Shown here: piece by piece, positions 1-7,744 of the stretch
Position numbering within the stretch: position 1 is the first letter of the stretch
How the letters are laid out: each line of letters opens with the position of its first letter
NCBI GenBank assembly: GCA_965222445.1
Contig: CBDCTY010000002.1
Coordinates: 3,038,001 to 3,102,000, forward strand
Reading direction: 5' to 3'
Length of the DNA stretch: 64,000 nucleotides
DNA from: GCA-958296115 sp965222445
GTDB lineage: Bacteria; Chloroflexota; Dehalococcoidia; Lucifugimonadales; CAJWER01
Translations under genes and position numbers: made by a program
The notes under the pieces: model-generated
Databases searched by the model: none
What the model was told of the DNA's origin: nothing
The model's input: only the letters and a program-made list of their open reading frames with translations

Positions 1-1
1 G

Positions 2-313
2 CTGGTCTTCGACGACCTGTCGTCCGGGCTGGACGTGGACACGGAGAGGGAACTCTGGGGGCGGCTGTTCGAGCGCCGGGACGCCACGGCGCTGGTGGTC
101 TCCCACCGGCGCGCTGCGCTGCGCCGGGCGGACCATGTCGTCGTGATGAAGGACGGGCGGGTCGAGGCCGAGGGCACGCTCGACGAGCTGCTGGAGAGCT
201 CCGAGGAGATGCGCCGCCTGTGGGCCGGTGACGTCGGGGAGCCCGGGCAAGGGGATTTTCACCGCAGAGAGCACAGAGGGAGGAGTCTTGGGGGAGGGAG
301 AGAGGAGGCTTGA
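2..313 (+). CDS. ABC exporter ATPase, C-terminal fragment (cut by window edge)
   Basis: The reading frame enters from the left edge with a Walker B strand (LVFDD) followed by an SSGLD D-loop, an H-loop histidine (ALVVSHRR) and the tail VVVMKDGRVEAEGTLDELL. These are the last elements of an ABC nucleotide-binding domain. The wording resembles exporters that fuse membrane and ATPase domains in one chain, but the membrane part is outside the window, so substrate and topology are unknown. The last roughly 25 codons run into a 31-bp repeat that recurs 114 bp downstream, so the C-terminus may have been rewritten by repeat insertion. The family call is secure; the subfamily is inferred. Confidence 0.85.
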   Translation: MVFDDLSSGLDVDTERELWGRLFERRDATALVVSHRRAALRRADHVVVMKDGRVEAEGTLDELLESSEEMRRLWAGDVGEPGQGDFHRREHRGRSLGGGREEA

Positions 314-400
314 GCGCAAAGGCGCTTCTACAAGCTCAGCACGAACGGGGCTAAGCTCGGTACGAGGCGTTTTCACCGCAGAGAGCACAGAGGGAGGAGT
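256..400. repeat. Pair of 31-bp direct repeats
   Basis: Identical 31-bp copies lie at 256-286 and 370-400, both beginning TTTTCACCGCAGAGAGCACA. The first copy forms the 3' end of the ABC gene; the second is intergenic, about 70 bp before the next start codon. I see no inverted termini. It looks like a short dispersed repeat rather than an IS end. Confidence 0.8.
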
Positions 401-467
401 ATGAGGGAGCCGGGCGCGTGATACACTTGCGGGCGCCTAGCTATTCTACGTACGGGCAGGGGAGAGA

Positions 468-2183
468 TTGAGCGCCGCCGAATCCGACATCACGAAGGGC
501 GACGAGCGTGCCCGCCGACGGGCCATTCACGGCTGGTGCATGTACGACTGGGCGAACTCGGGGTTCGCCACGAGCATCGGAACGGCCATCCTGCCGGTGT
601 ACTTCGTGGTCCTTTTCAAGGACGCTTTCGGGCAGGAGGCGTCGTTCCTGGGCTTCACATTCACCGGCAGCTCCATGTGGAGCCTGGGAGTAGCGGTGTC
701 GACGGCCATCGTGGCATGCAGCAGCCCTGTCCTGGGCATGATCGCCGACAGGTCGCAGATCAAGAAGACCATGCTGCAGATCTATACGACCGGCGGCGCG
801 ATCTTGACGGTGCTGGGCTTCTTCAGCACATACACGGGAGAGCCGTGGGCGTGGACGCTTGTCTGCTACGCAATCGCCAATATCGGATTCGCCGGCGGAA
901 TCGTCTTCTACAACTCGCTCCTGCCGAACCTTGTGGCCCCGGAGGAGCTGGACAGGATAAGCAGCCGTGGGTACGCGTACGGGTACGTGGGGGGCGGACT
1001 GCTGCTGGCGGTCCACCTCGCCGCCATCCTCACGTTCGCCGACACCGATCACGTCGATCTGGTCACGAGGCTGGCGATCGCGTCCGTCGGCGTATGGTGG
1101 CTCGGCTGGGCGCAGTGGACATTCAGGACCGTGCCCGAGCCGAGGGCCGCCAGGCCCGTCGATCGCCTCGACCCGATGACGGCGGCGTCCGTGGCCTTCT
1201 CGCAGGTGCGACGTACCTTCAGGGAGCTCGCGCGCTTACGGATGCTCGTCCTCTACCTGGCCGCATACCTGCTGTTCAACGACGGCGTCCAGACGGTGCT
1301 CGCGGTTGCAGGGGCATTCGGGCCGGACACGCTCGGCATCTCGCTGGTGTCGAACATGGGGACTGTGCTGATCGTGCAGTTCGTCGCGGCAGGCGGAGCG
1401 GTGCTGTTCGGCAAGGCGGCGGGGGCCCTCGGCGCCAAGACGGCGCTGACGATTGCGCTGGGGGGCTGGTGCGTGGTGATCGCGATTGCGGTGGGGTTCG
1501 CCCCGCTGGCGCCGGAGGCGCACGAGGACTTCGACTACCGGCTGGAGCACACGGGCGCAGGGGGATATGAGATGGCCGCCGAGCCCGACCTGTCGGAGGA
1601 AGGGGATGACAGCGCGTGGGGTAACGTCTACGACCATCTGCTGGCGGAGGAGTCGCTGTCCCGCTCGCAGGTGCTGGACCTGGTGGAGGCCGTGCGGACG
1701 TCCGATCTGTCGCGCTTCGGCATCTCGGTCAAGGGCGGGGATCTGGATGGGACGACGGGAATCGGCCCCGCGCATCCGTCGGTGCTGATCGACGAGAGCC
1801 CGCTGGGCTTCTGGCCGCGCACGCTGAGGGACCGCGTGTGGGAGCCGCTGGGCATAGCGGTGGACATTCAGTGGCTGATGCTGGGCGTGCTGGTAGGTAT
1901 CGTGCTTGGCGGGAGCCAGGCGCTGGCGAGGAGCCTGTTCGCCTATATGACGCCGGAGAGCCGGAGCGGGGAGTTCTTCGGCTTTTTCGGGTTCGTGGGG
2001 CGGGCGTCGGCGGTGTTCGGCCCGACGCTCTACGTGCTGGTGACGGGGATATACGACACACGGGCGGCGATACTGGCGATACTGATCATCATCGCCGTGG
2101 GCACGGTCCTACTGCAGCGCGTCGACCCGGAAGAGGGCAGGGCGGTAGCGGTCGAGGAAGACCGGCTGGCGTTCGAGGGGTAG
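468..2183 (+). CDS. MFS transporter of the UMF1 / Atg22-like family
   Basis: A 571-residue multi-pass membrane protein. The N-terminus carries the family signature WCMYDWANSGFATSI before the first membrane helix, and several hydrophobic helices follow. The start is TTG at 468, preceded by a purine-rich GGGGAGAG. Residues about 352-466 form a hydrophilic stretch rich in Asp and Glu between membrane segments, longer than an ordinary MFS loop. Bacterial UMF1 proteins are exporters or permeases of uncertain substrate, and nothing nearby points to one. The gene stands alone between the ABC fragment and the IS1380 element. Confidence 0.85.
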   Translation: MSAAESDITKGDERARRRAIHGWCMYDWANSGFATSIGTAILPVYFVVLFKDAFGQEASFLGFTFTGSSMWSLGVAVSTAIVACSSPVLGMIADRSQIKKTMLQIYTTGGAILTVLGFFSTYTGEPWAWTLVCYAIANIGFAGGIVFYNSLLPNLVAPEELDRISSRGYAYGYVGGGLLLAVHLAAILTFADTDHVDLVTRLAIASVGVWWLGWAQWTFRTVPEPRAARPVDRLDPMTAASVAFSQVRRTFRELARLRMLVLYLAAYLLFNDGVQTVLAVAGAFGPDTLGISLVSNMGTVLIVQFVAAGGAVLFGKAAGALGAKTALTIALGGWCVVIAIAVGFAPLAPEAHEDFDYRLEHTGAGGYEMAAEPDLSEEGDDSAWGNVYDHLLAEESLSRSQVLDLVEAVRTSDLSRFGISVKGGDLDGTTGIGPAHPSVLIDESPLGFWPRTLRDRVWEPLGIAVDIQWLMLGVLVGIVLGGSQALARSLFAYMTPESRSGEFFGFFGFVGRASAVFGPTLYVLVTGIYDTRAAILAILIIIAVGTVLLQRVDPEEGRAVAVEEDRLAFEG

Positions 2184-2399
2184 GGCTGGGTCTGACGAGC
2201 ACCACCAGACTTGATAGAATCAAAACCTCCACTTTGACCACTCTGACAGGTCAGGCTGTCTCTATAAGGCAAGGCACCCAAAGCACCATCGAGGATTGCG
2301 AGCTAGGGGTGGAAGGATTCTGTTATGTGAGGGACTGTCCGTCCCTAAACCCGAATCCACCGAAGGAGTGGGAATTAAAGGTCTGCTGAAAAGGTGAAA

Positions 2400-2465
2400 G
2401 GGTGCTCCTCTGAATCTGGGATAATGGTTTTGTAGCAGCAAACCGACCCCGGAAAAGGAGCACCC
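2400..2465 (+). promoter_or_regulatory. Inverted repeat masking the transposase ribosome-binding site
   Basis: GGGTGCTCCT (2400-2409) pairs perfectly with AGGAGCACCC (2456-2465), and the right arm contains the AAGGAG ribosome-binding site 10 bases before the transposase ATG. A -10-like GATAAT lies at 2420-2425, inside the loop. Transcripts starting inside would lack the left arm and be translated. Transcripts reading in from the host would fold and block translation. This logic is known from IS10 and IS50; here it is inferred from sequence only. Confidence 0.6.
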
Positions 2466-2470
2466 AACAG

Positions 2471-3796
2471 ATGCTATCACGCAACCACCTCGACCGCATC
2501 CAAATCGCCTTCGACGACCTCCGTTTGGTGGCCAACGGCGGCCTGCTCCTTCCAGCCACCTTGGCCCTGCACCTCGGCCTTTCCCAACTGGTACAGCAGC
2601 GTCTGGAACTGGGCGATGCGCCGGGCCGGGCCAACACCGGCGACAAGATAATGACGCTGGTCGCCTCCGCGCTGGCCGGCGGCGACTGCATCGACGACGC
2701 CGATGCGCTGCGCGCCGGTGGGACGGCCGGTGTTCTCGACTGCGTGGTCAAGGCACCATCCACCCTGGGCACTTTCCTGCGCAGCTTCCAGTGGGGCCAC
2801 GTCCGTCAACTCGACCGGGTGAGCCGGGAGTTGCTGGCACGGGCATGGGCCGACGGCGCCGGACCCGGCGATGCGCCGTTCACCATCGACCTCGATTCCA
2901 CCATTTGTGAGACCTACGGACTGGACAAGGAGGGGGCGCGACACCATGGTTATACCGGCCAGCGGGGCTATCACCCGCTGCTGGCTGTCGCCGCCGGTAC
3001 CGGCGAGGTGCTGATGTCCCGTCTGCGCGAGGGCCGCGCCAACACCGCCCGCGGCGCCGCCCACTTCCTGCGGGAGACGGTGGGGCGGGTGCGCTACGCT
3101 GGAGCCAGGGGACAACTCACGGTGCGGGCCGACAGCGGCTTCTACGCTCATAGCGTGGTATCCGTCTGCCGCAAGACGAAGGTCCGCTTCTCCATCACCA
3201 TCCGCCAGCGTGCCAGCCTGCGCAACCTCATTGAAGCCATACCCGAGGCGGACTGGACGCCCATCCCCTACTGGATGGACGGCGCCGCCGACGTGGCCGA
3301 GACCACCTACACTCCCTTTGAGAGTGAGCCCGGCGCCGCGCCGGTGCGGCTCATCGTGCGGCGAGTGAAGCCCACGCCGGGTTCCCAGTTGGCCCTCTTC
3401 GCCAGCTACAGCTATCACGGCTTCATCACCGACCACGATGGGGAGATGCTCGAACTGGAGGCCGCCCATCGCCGCCACGCCGAGATCGAGAATGCCATTC
3501 GAGACCTCAAGTACGGCGTCGGACTGAACCACATGCCCTCGGGCCGCTTCGCCGCCAACGGCGCCTGGCTGGCGATACAGGTGCTGGCGCACAACCTCGC
3601 TCGCTGGACCGCACGGATCGGTCTGGGTGAGCAGGTGGTGACCACCAAGACCCTCCGGCGGCGGTTCTTCGCCCTAGCGGGACGGCTCACTCGCTCGGCG
3701 CGCCGGCTCACTTTGCATCTCCCCCAGCGCTGGCCTTGGGAAACCCAGTTCAGCAGTGCCCTGGCCCGGCTGCGAGCCATTCCACTCCCAGCCTGA
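2471..3796 (+). CDS. IS1380-family DDE transposase
   Basis: A 441-residue intact transposase. The DDE residues can be placed: an Asp in the TIDLDSTICETYG segment (about residues 140-142), an Asp in VRADSGFY (about 221), and a Glu in HAEIENAIRDLKYG (about 338-340). The C-terminal LAHNLARWT region is typical of IS1380/IS4-like enzymes. No frameshift is seen, so the element could be active. It starts at ATG 2471 with AAGGAG upstream, which sits in a hairpin. Confidence 0.93.
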   Translation: MLSRNHLDRIQIAFDDLRLVANGGLLLPATLALHLGLSQLVQQRLELGDAPGRANTGDKIMTLVASALAGGDCIDDADALRAGGTAGVLDCVVKAPSTLGTFLRSFQWGHVRQLDRVSRELLARAWADGAGPGDAPFTIDLDSTICETYGLDKEGARHHGYTGQRGYHPLLAVAAGTGEVLMSRLREGRANTARGAAHFLRETVGRVRYAGARGQLTVRADSGFYAHSVVSVCRKTKVRFSITIRQRASLRNLIEAIPEADWTPIPYWMDGAADVAETTYTPFESEPGAAPVRLIVRRVKPTPGSQLALFASYSYHGFITDHDGEMLELEAAHRRHAEIENAIRDLKYGVGLNHMPSGRFAANGAWLAIQVLAHNLARWTARIGLGEQVVTTKTLRRRFFALAGRLTRSARRLTLHLPQRWPWETQFSSALARLRAIPLPA

Positions 3797-4075
3797 CGGC
3801 GCCCTTCTGCCACTGACCCGTCATCCGGCCAACTGAACGTCCCCGCCAACTCGCGCCATCCAGGCCCGCGAGCGCCTCTTGCCGCGTCCTATCCCGCCAT
3901 CCCGCTCGCCACAGCCACTGCAGGCCGCCATCGGTGCCCCCAAAAGCGGTTGCAGACCGCCCGCCAACCTCCCGTCTACCCGAATTCGAGCCCGGATCAT
4001 CGCGCCTGTAACTCACTTACCCCTTTCCGCTGCCCTCGCGCCGTCCATCGGTGGATTCGGGCTAAAGGAGAAACT

Positions 4076-4495
4076 GTGAACTGGCGCAAAGCATTCAAAG
4101 TAGTCGTTGATTGGTGGCCTGGAGTACCCGCAGGGGCCGCTGCCATCGCATTCCTGCTTCCTTTTTCGAACGCACCCACAGACCAAGATCCTACTGGGGG
4201 TGCGGGTGGCTTCGCTCCAATAGTTGCACTATGCGTGGCAGCAATGATCCTCACAGAAGCGACTAGGGCCGGAGGGCTACAAATTCGACGGATACCGAGC
4301 CTCTTCATTGGTTTGGGCAGTATCGGGAGCGCATACCTGTGGATGGCAGCAGAAAGTGATGCCCACCCACTCGACCCCGAATTGCCACTGACATTAGCGA
4401 TACTCTTCATCGCGGCCGCGTTATTGCTTGCGTCACCGCTGGTTGTTTGGATCAGTTTTCGGTCGAACAGTCAATCATCCACATCGCATGACTAG
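4076..4495 (+). CDS. Small membrane protein of unknown function
   Basis: 139 residues with about three or four hydrophobic segments (AGAAAIAFLLPF, IVALCVAAMILT, SLFIGLGSIGSAYL, LAILFIAAALLLASPLVVWI). I recognise no family. The GTG start at 4076 is preceded by AAAGGAG at 4064-4070. That ribosome-binding site lies in the last bases of the IS1380 right end, so the IS insertion abuts the start and may have replaced its leader. The stop overlaps a possible ATG of the next gene by 8 bp. The G+C content of this and the next gene is visibly lower than the surroundings, which suggests acquired DNA. Confidence 0.6.
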   Translation: MNWRKAFKVVVDWWPGVPAGAAAIAFLLPFSNAPTDQDPTGGAGGFAPIVALCVAAMILTEATRAGGLQIRRIPSLFIGLGSIGSAYLWMAAESDAHPLDPELPLTLAILFIAAALLLASPLVVWISFRSNSQSSTSHD

Positions 4496-6944
4496 CAGGG
4501 TCAGGCCCGTCTGCAACATCACTGCTGCCTTGCTCAAGAGTAGGGATGAGCTGCTTGCCCTGCGGAAAAGGTTGGGCGATCCGGTGGCAGCGTGGGTCCC
4601 CATCAGGAAGAGTCATTCCGTCGGCGAAGTTCGGCGCGCTATTCTAATTGGTTTGCCCGCAACTCTCATCGTTGCGACTCTGTCGGCATGTAGCAATGGC
4701 CCTCCATCTGAGACGCCGACTCCTGCACTTACCGACGCACCTACGCCGTCTGATACGGCCATGCTGACTGCTGCACCCACCGACACGCCCACGCCGTCTG
4801 ACACGGCCACGCCGATTCCTGCACTCACCGACACCCCCACGCCGTCTGACACGGCCACGCCGACGCCTGCACCCACCGACACGCCTACGCCGTCTGACAC
4901 GGCCACGCCGACGCCTGCACCCACCGACACGCCTACGCCGTCTGACACGGCCACGCCGATGCCTGCACCCACCGACACGCCTACGCCGTCTGACACGGCC
5001 ACGCCGACGCCTGCACCCACCGACACGCCTATGCCGTCTGACACGGCCACGCCGACGCCTGCACCCACCGACACGCCTACGCCGTCTGACACGGCCACGC
5101 CGATGCCTACCCCCTCGCCCGTTCCTACTGCTACTCCAACGCCTACGCCGTCGCCCACACCAACCCCGGTGCCACCTACTTTGCAGTCAACGTATGACAC
5201 AAACAACACGAGATGGCTAGTGAGAAACTATCCAGCCTTGGCCCGGCAAATCCAGACGCTCACCTGGGTCCAGGACGGACTTTCCGACCTAGAACGTTCA
5301 GCCGTAGACGAGTTGCTTTGGATGGCCGTCGAAGATGTTGCTAACTTGGATGCGGCTCTACATATGCCTTGGGTACAAGACGATATTTCGGAGCTAGCAT
5401 ACAAAGCCTTGGACAAGCTCGGATACCTGGATACCCCGAATCCGGCAAATCTGTACGCGGCTCTCAACATCCCGTGGGTGCAAGACGGCATTTCCGAGAC
5501 CGAGTACGACATCATAGATTCGCTTGGCGCACTGGACTTCGACGCTACAGATGTGGTCTTCCAACTCTTTTCAATGCCGTTCTTAATCTCTCCTGACGCC
5601 ACAGATGCACTAGCCATTCAGGGAATGGAGAACCTGGCCGACCGAGGCCGTCTCGCTGCTCTCACAGACCACTCCATTTTTCAGGACGGCGTCACTGACG
5701 ATGAGACCACACTGATTGCCGGTGTGGGCACCCTTCGCGACGTGGACGAAATTCAGCGGGTGCTGAACCCCGGAGGCGCGGCCATTGAGACGGTCTCCCT
5801 CAGCACAGAGTTGACGCCCCATCTCAAGATCAGCATCGTCCGTACTGACAGCCAATCCCGGCCGGGGACCGTTGAGTCGGTGCGGGACGCAGTTGAATTC
5901 GTCGAGAAGGCGGTGGGTCTGCCGCTCCCCGTGGACCACATAATAATCATGCTGAACGACCTCGCTGTTACTGATAAATACGCGGGCACTAACTTTGGCT
6001 TCGCCTACAGCTACAAGCCAAAGTACGAGGCAGCTCAGGGCACGTTCGAGTGGCGGCATCTTCAAACGGGTTTCGTTCACGAGACCGCTCATTTCTTCTG
6101 GACAGGTAATGAAGACTGGGTAGACGAGGGTTTGGCCAACATCGTTGAGTACCAGTTCGGCCTTCAGATGGGCCTAAGCCATGGGCAGTTGCAAACTAAG
6201 CGCAAGAACTGTGAGGCCCATGACCTGGAGATGCTCTCGGAGTGGGACCCGGATTCGAGTGAATGGGACCGCTTTCACTGCAACTACTACTTGGGCCAGC
6301 TGTTCTTTCAGGACCTGTACGCAAGCATGGACGGCGAGACATTTGCCGCGAGCCTCCAAGAATACTATCGGCTATCCCTGGAAGCACAGGAAGCGGACCG
6401 TACCCCCGGTATAGCGGAAGTCCGCAAAGCCTTCGCGGGACAGGACGCCATCATCGACCGCCACTGGTCGGGAAAGATGAACGCACCGGAGAACCGTCCA
6501 TTTAACGAGGGTTACGAATATACAAGCCATAACCTCATCCAATGGACACGGTATCCAACCTATGAGAATGGAGTAGTTACTTTCGAAGGGATCTTCTTGA
6601 ACGGAGCAGAGCCTAGTTTTCGATTGCCGCGGCCACCTGGCAGGCACTACTCGAACTTTTATCTGAGAACAGCGGAAGATAGAAAGCACGTCGGCAGCAT
6701 TCTAGTGCCTCTGTCTGGTAACAGAACATGGACACTGAATGACGCCGGCGATGTTGTTGCTGACACCTACTTGATGGATGATGCCTCCAACACATTCACT
6801 GTCACCTTTGATTTCCCGGAAGGCTTAGGAGGCAACCCCTTCGATTACGTAGTTCGGGTGATGGGTTTTCAAAACTCTGACCGGGAGGCGACCATCGGCG
6901 AAAACATAGACCTTCTAGGTTACGCCCGGATTCGAGTACCTTAA
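4488..6944 (+). CDS. Lipoprotein with Thr/Pro repeat linker and HExxH metalloprotease-like domain
   Basis: A hydrophobic segment ending LIVATLSAC is a lipobox, so the mature protein should be lipid-anchored outside the membrane. A linker of eight 16-residue units (PAPTDTPTPSDTATPT type) follows. Next come about five imperfect units of about 40 residues marked by WVQDGLS, WVQDDIS and WVQDGIS. Then comes VHETAHFF with WVDEGLANIVEY downstream, matching HExxH with a later Glu as in gluzincin (peptidase MA) proteins. The ATG at 4488 overlaps the preceding gene but leaves an unusually long pre-lipobox stretch. A GTG near 4592 would give a normal signal peptide and may be the real start. Activity is inferred from motifs only. 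Confidence 0.75.
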   Translation: MTSRVRPVCNITAALLKSRDELLALRKRLGDPVAAWVPIRKSHSVGEVRRAILIGLPATLIVATLSACSNGPPSETPTPALTDAPTPSDTAMLTAAPTDTPTPSDTATPIPALTDTPTPSDTATPTPAPTDTPTPSDTATPTPAPTDTPTPSDTATPMPAPTDTPTPSDTATPTPAPTDTPMPSDTATPTPAPTDTPTPSDTATPMPTPSPVPTATPTPTPSPTPTPVPPTLQSTYDTNNTRWLVRNYPALARQIQTLTWVQDGLSDLERSAVDELLWMAVEDVANLDAALHMPWVQDDISELAYKALDKLGYLDTPNPANLYAALNIPWVQDGISETEYDIIDSLGALDFDATDVVFQLFSMPFLISPDATDALAIQGMENLADRGRLAALTDHSIFQDGVTDDETTLIAGVGTLRDVDEIQRVLNPGGAAIETVSLSTELTPHLKISIVRTDSQSRPGTVESVRDAVEFVEKAVGLPLPVDHIIIMLNDLAVTDKYAGTNFGFAYSYKPKYEAAQGTFEWRHLQTGFVHETAHFFWTGNEDWVDEGLANIVEYQFGLQMGLSHGQLQTKRKNCEAHDLEMLSEWDPDSSEWDRFHCNYYLGQLFFQDLYASMDGETFAASLQEYYRLSLEAQEADRTPGIAEVRKAFAGQDAIIDRHWSGKMNAPENRPFNEGYEYTSHNLIQWTRYPTYENGVVTFEGIFLNGAEPSFRLPRPPGRHYSNFYLRTAEDRKHVGSILVPLSGNRTWTLNDAGDVVADTYLMDDASNTFTVTFDFPEGLGGNPFDYVVRVMGFQNSDREATIGENIDLLGYARIRVP
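4722..5105 (+). repeat. Tandem repeat, eight 48-bp units inside the lipoprotein gene
   Basis: Eight consecutive in-frame 48-bp units encode 16 residues each around TDTPTPSDTAT. The central units are nearly identical at the nucleotide level and the first is most diverged. A further irregular Thr/Pro stretch follows to about 5175. Such arrays change copy number by slippage, so linker length may vary between strains. Confidence 0.9.
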
Positions 6945-7347
6945 GTAGAGCTACGAACCCGGCCTGCTCGAAGTCCTGGTCGTAGGCAAGCGCCTCGTGT
7001 ATGCCCCGTTCCTCCATCAAAAGGAAGCTCGCGCAGTCTACGACGCTCCATCTCTGGTCAAGTCGAGAGGCGTACCGCTCTACGGCGACCTTGAATTGAA
7101 TGCTCGTCTGAGGCACGACCTCAACGTTGGGACTGTTCTCCAGTCGTTCGACCATCTGGGAGGCTAGCTTGCGCTTATGTTCGCCCGCGCGACCCATAAA
7201 GTTGAGGAACTCGACCAGGACCATCTGGGTTGTGACTGTACGGCAGGATGCCAATCGCCCTGTGACAGATCTGGCCCGCTTATGCAACTCATCGTTGCGG
7301 TCCAACACTGCTATCCAGTATCCAGCATCCGCGAATATCTCTTTCAT
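6802..7347 (-). CDS. vapC: PIN-domain toxin (VapC-like)
   Basis: The N-terminus IFADAGYWIAVLD supplies the first catalytic Asp, VLVEFLN the Glu, VVDCASF the next Asp and AYDQDF the last. This is the acidic quartet of PIN RNases, most of which cut RNA in toxin-antitoxin systems. The ATG at 7347 overlaps the antitoxin stop by 4 bp (ATGA). The usual family end comes after QAGFVALL, at about residue 138. This frame runs on for about 43 residues, overlapping the convergent lipoprotein gene by 143 bp, so the natural stop seems to have been lost when the neighbouring DNA was joined. The toxin may still fold. Confidence 0.85.
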   Translation of the reverse strand: MKEIFADAGYWIAVLDRNDELHKRARSVTGRLASCRTVTTQMVLVEFLNFMGRAGEHKRKLASQMVERLENSPNVEVVPQTSIQFKVAVERYASRLDQRWSVVDCASFLLMEERGIHEALAYDQDFEQAGFVALLKVLESGRNLEGLCFRRWSPPGQSFENPSPELRNRRGCLLSLPGNQR

Positions 7348-7601
7348 GGCACATCGTCTCTGGGCCATCCGTACAGGTAGTGCTTGTAGTTCTTTGCCCC
7401 GTCGGATGGCCTACCGCTCCAAACATCTTGCGGAACAGACCTATGTAGCTCGTCGATCATCTCCAGGAGCGAGGGGGCTTCCGCATCCGGCGACCGGGCG
7501 TCCTCAATGGACACCACCACCTCCTTGCCCTCTTCCAGGTCGAGCGGCTCCAGTGGCACGAGTGCCCCATTCGAGAATCTGGCCTTCACGTTCGCAATCA
7601 T
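7344..7601 (-). CDS. DUF104 / AF2212-like antitoxin
   Basis: An 85-residue protein beginning MIANVKARFSNGALVPLEPL and continuing EEGKEVVVSIED, the pattern of the AF2212-like (DUF104) antitoxin family that pairs with PIN toxins. The ATG at 7601 follows AAAGGGA. A longer upstream reading with 18 extra residues is less likely. It lies directly before the PIN toxin and overlaps it by 4 bp, so the two are translationally coupled. The C-terminal half would be expected to wrap and block the toxin. Confidence 0.8.
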   Translation of the reverse strand: MIANVKARFSNGALVPLEPLDLEEGKEVVVSIEDARSPDAEAPSLLEMIDELHRSVPQDVWSGRPSDGAKNYKHYLYGWPRDDVP

Positions 7602-7744
7602 GTCCCGTCCCTTTCGTAGGGATCCCGACTTCATCCCAATTATACCCCTAGGCACGCTGGCGGGTCTGGCCCCGCTTCAGCCTTCACGAGCAGTATTGGG
7701 CCGCCGCAGCCTGAGGGCAGCTGTCTCGATCTCGAACTGACCGC

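Larger units (their letters stand above)
2343..4068 (+). mobile_element. IS1380-family insertion sequence
   Basis: The transposase gene is bracketed by imperfect inverted ends. The left arm (2343-2367) and the right arm (4044-4068, reverse complement) share CCCGAATCCACCGA plus flanking matches. The length is about 1.73 kb, as expected for this family. About 270 bp of the right side is non-coding. The exact tips are uncertain. An ACTGT pentamer occurs at 2334-2338 and 4073-4077, a few bases outside the arms, and might be a target duplication if the true ends lie slightly further out. Confidence 0.8.
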
